Shown here piece after piece: positions 13,624-13,726 of a stretch of 13,726 nt of DNA; positions within the stretch are counted from its first letter, which is position 1, and each line of letters begins with the position of its first letter. The DNA is from Paracoccaceae bacterium (lineage in GTDB: Bacteria > Pseudomonadota > Alphaproteobacteria > Rhodobacterales > Rhodobacteraceae). Both the position numbers and the translations under genes were made by a program. The DNA lies in contig JAASTF010000058.1 in the NCBI GenBank assembly GCA_021767525.1, positions 1-13,726 on the forward strand, given 5' to 3'. The notes beneath the pieces were generated by a model, which had not been told where the DNA came from, searched no databases, and worked only from the letters and a program-made list of their open reading frames with translations.

Positions 13624-13636
13624 AAAGGAAAAAGAC

Positions 13637-13726
13637 ATGGCTCTTCCCGAGTTCTCCATGCGTCAGCTGTTGGAAGCTGGCGTTCACTTCGGCCACCAGA
13701 CGCAGCGTTGGAACCCCAAGATGGGC
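13637..13726 (+). CDS. rpsB: 30S ribosomal protein S2, N-terminal 30 codons (cut by window edge)
   Basis: The visible peptide begins MALPEFSMRQLLEAGVHFGH and continues QTQRWNPKMG. The LLEAGVHFGHQTxRWNPKM block is diagnostic of bacterial S2, a late-assembling 30S protein on the solvent side that interacts with S1. The start has a strong SD, AAAGGA at 13624-13629, with a 7-nt spacer. The gene normally runs about 250 codons and is followed by tsf; both lie outside the window. Confidence 0.97.
   Translation, partial: MALPEFSMRQLLEAGVHFGHQTQRWNPKMG

Overview
This window looks like a chromosomal segment of an alphaproteobacterium of the Rhodobacterales (Roseobacter/Rhodobacter-like). The DNA is GC-rich and tightly packed with GC-ending codons. 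The protein families fit that group: a DUF502 membrane protein, an entericidin-type lipoprotein, a PHB-type 3-hydroxybutyrate dehydrogenase, a psuK-psuG pair, and a DUF4198/HupE pair next to rpsB. No CRISPR array, transposase, integrase, tRNA or rRNA is visible. The content is core or semi-core metabolism rather than a genomic island.

Layout, left to right. (1) 1-1904: a truncated AMP-forming acyl-CoA synthetase (-) diverges from an XRE-cupin regulator (+). A single palindromic TTGCAA lies exactly midway between the two ATGs, in a geometry that predicts two leaderless transcripts. (2) 1915-3878: a YejA-like peptide-binding protein (-), followed by a 40-residue entericidin-like lipoprotein gene. 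(3) 3920-4067: back-to-back promoters; the rightward one drives a predicted small RNA of about 75 nt ending in a UUCG-capped intrinsic terminator. (4) 4127-4932: a CTGC-N3-GCAG dyad that matches the PhaR operator, then the 3-hydroxybutyrate dehydrogenase gene. (5) 4939-5030: a GC-rich palindromic intergenic repeat. (6) 5044-6690: a bacterial relative of the eukaryotic ER flavoprotein FOXRED2 (-). (7) 6837-8661: a patatin-like hydrolase overlapping an alpha/beta hydrolase (+). (8) 8658-12165: a leftward block of DUF502, psuG, psuK and a DUF4198 protein. (9) 12149-13483: a HupE/UreJ-like permease (+) whose start overlaps the start of the DUF4198 gene. (10) 13488-13726: the rpsB promoter, a structured leader and the first 30 codons of ribosomal protein S2.

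How the genes may work together. BdhA, the nearby patatin and alpha/beta hydrolase, the predicted PhaR site and possibly the small RNA suggest a polyhydroxybutyrate (PHB) mobilisation neighbourhood. PsuK and PsuG form the two-step pseudouridine salvage route. The DUF4198 and HupE proteins are probably a periplasmic/membrane pair for nickel or cobalt uptake. I found no convincing wholly new multigene system. The strongest less-described items are the small RNA, the symmetric leaderless promoter, the SD-occluding hairpin before psuK, the rpsB leader fold, and the FOXRED2-like flavoprotein.
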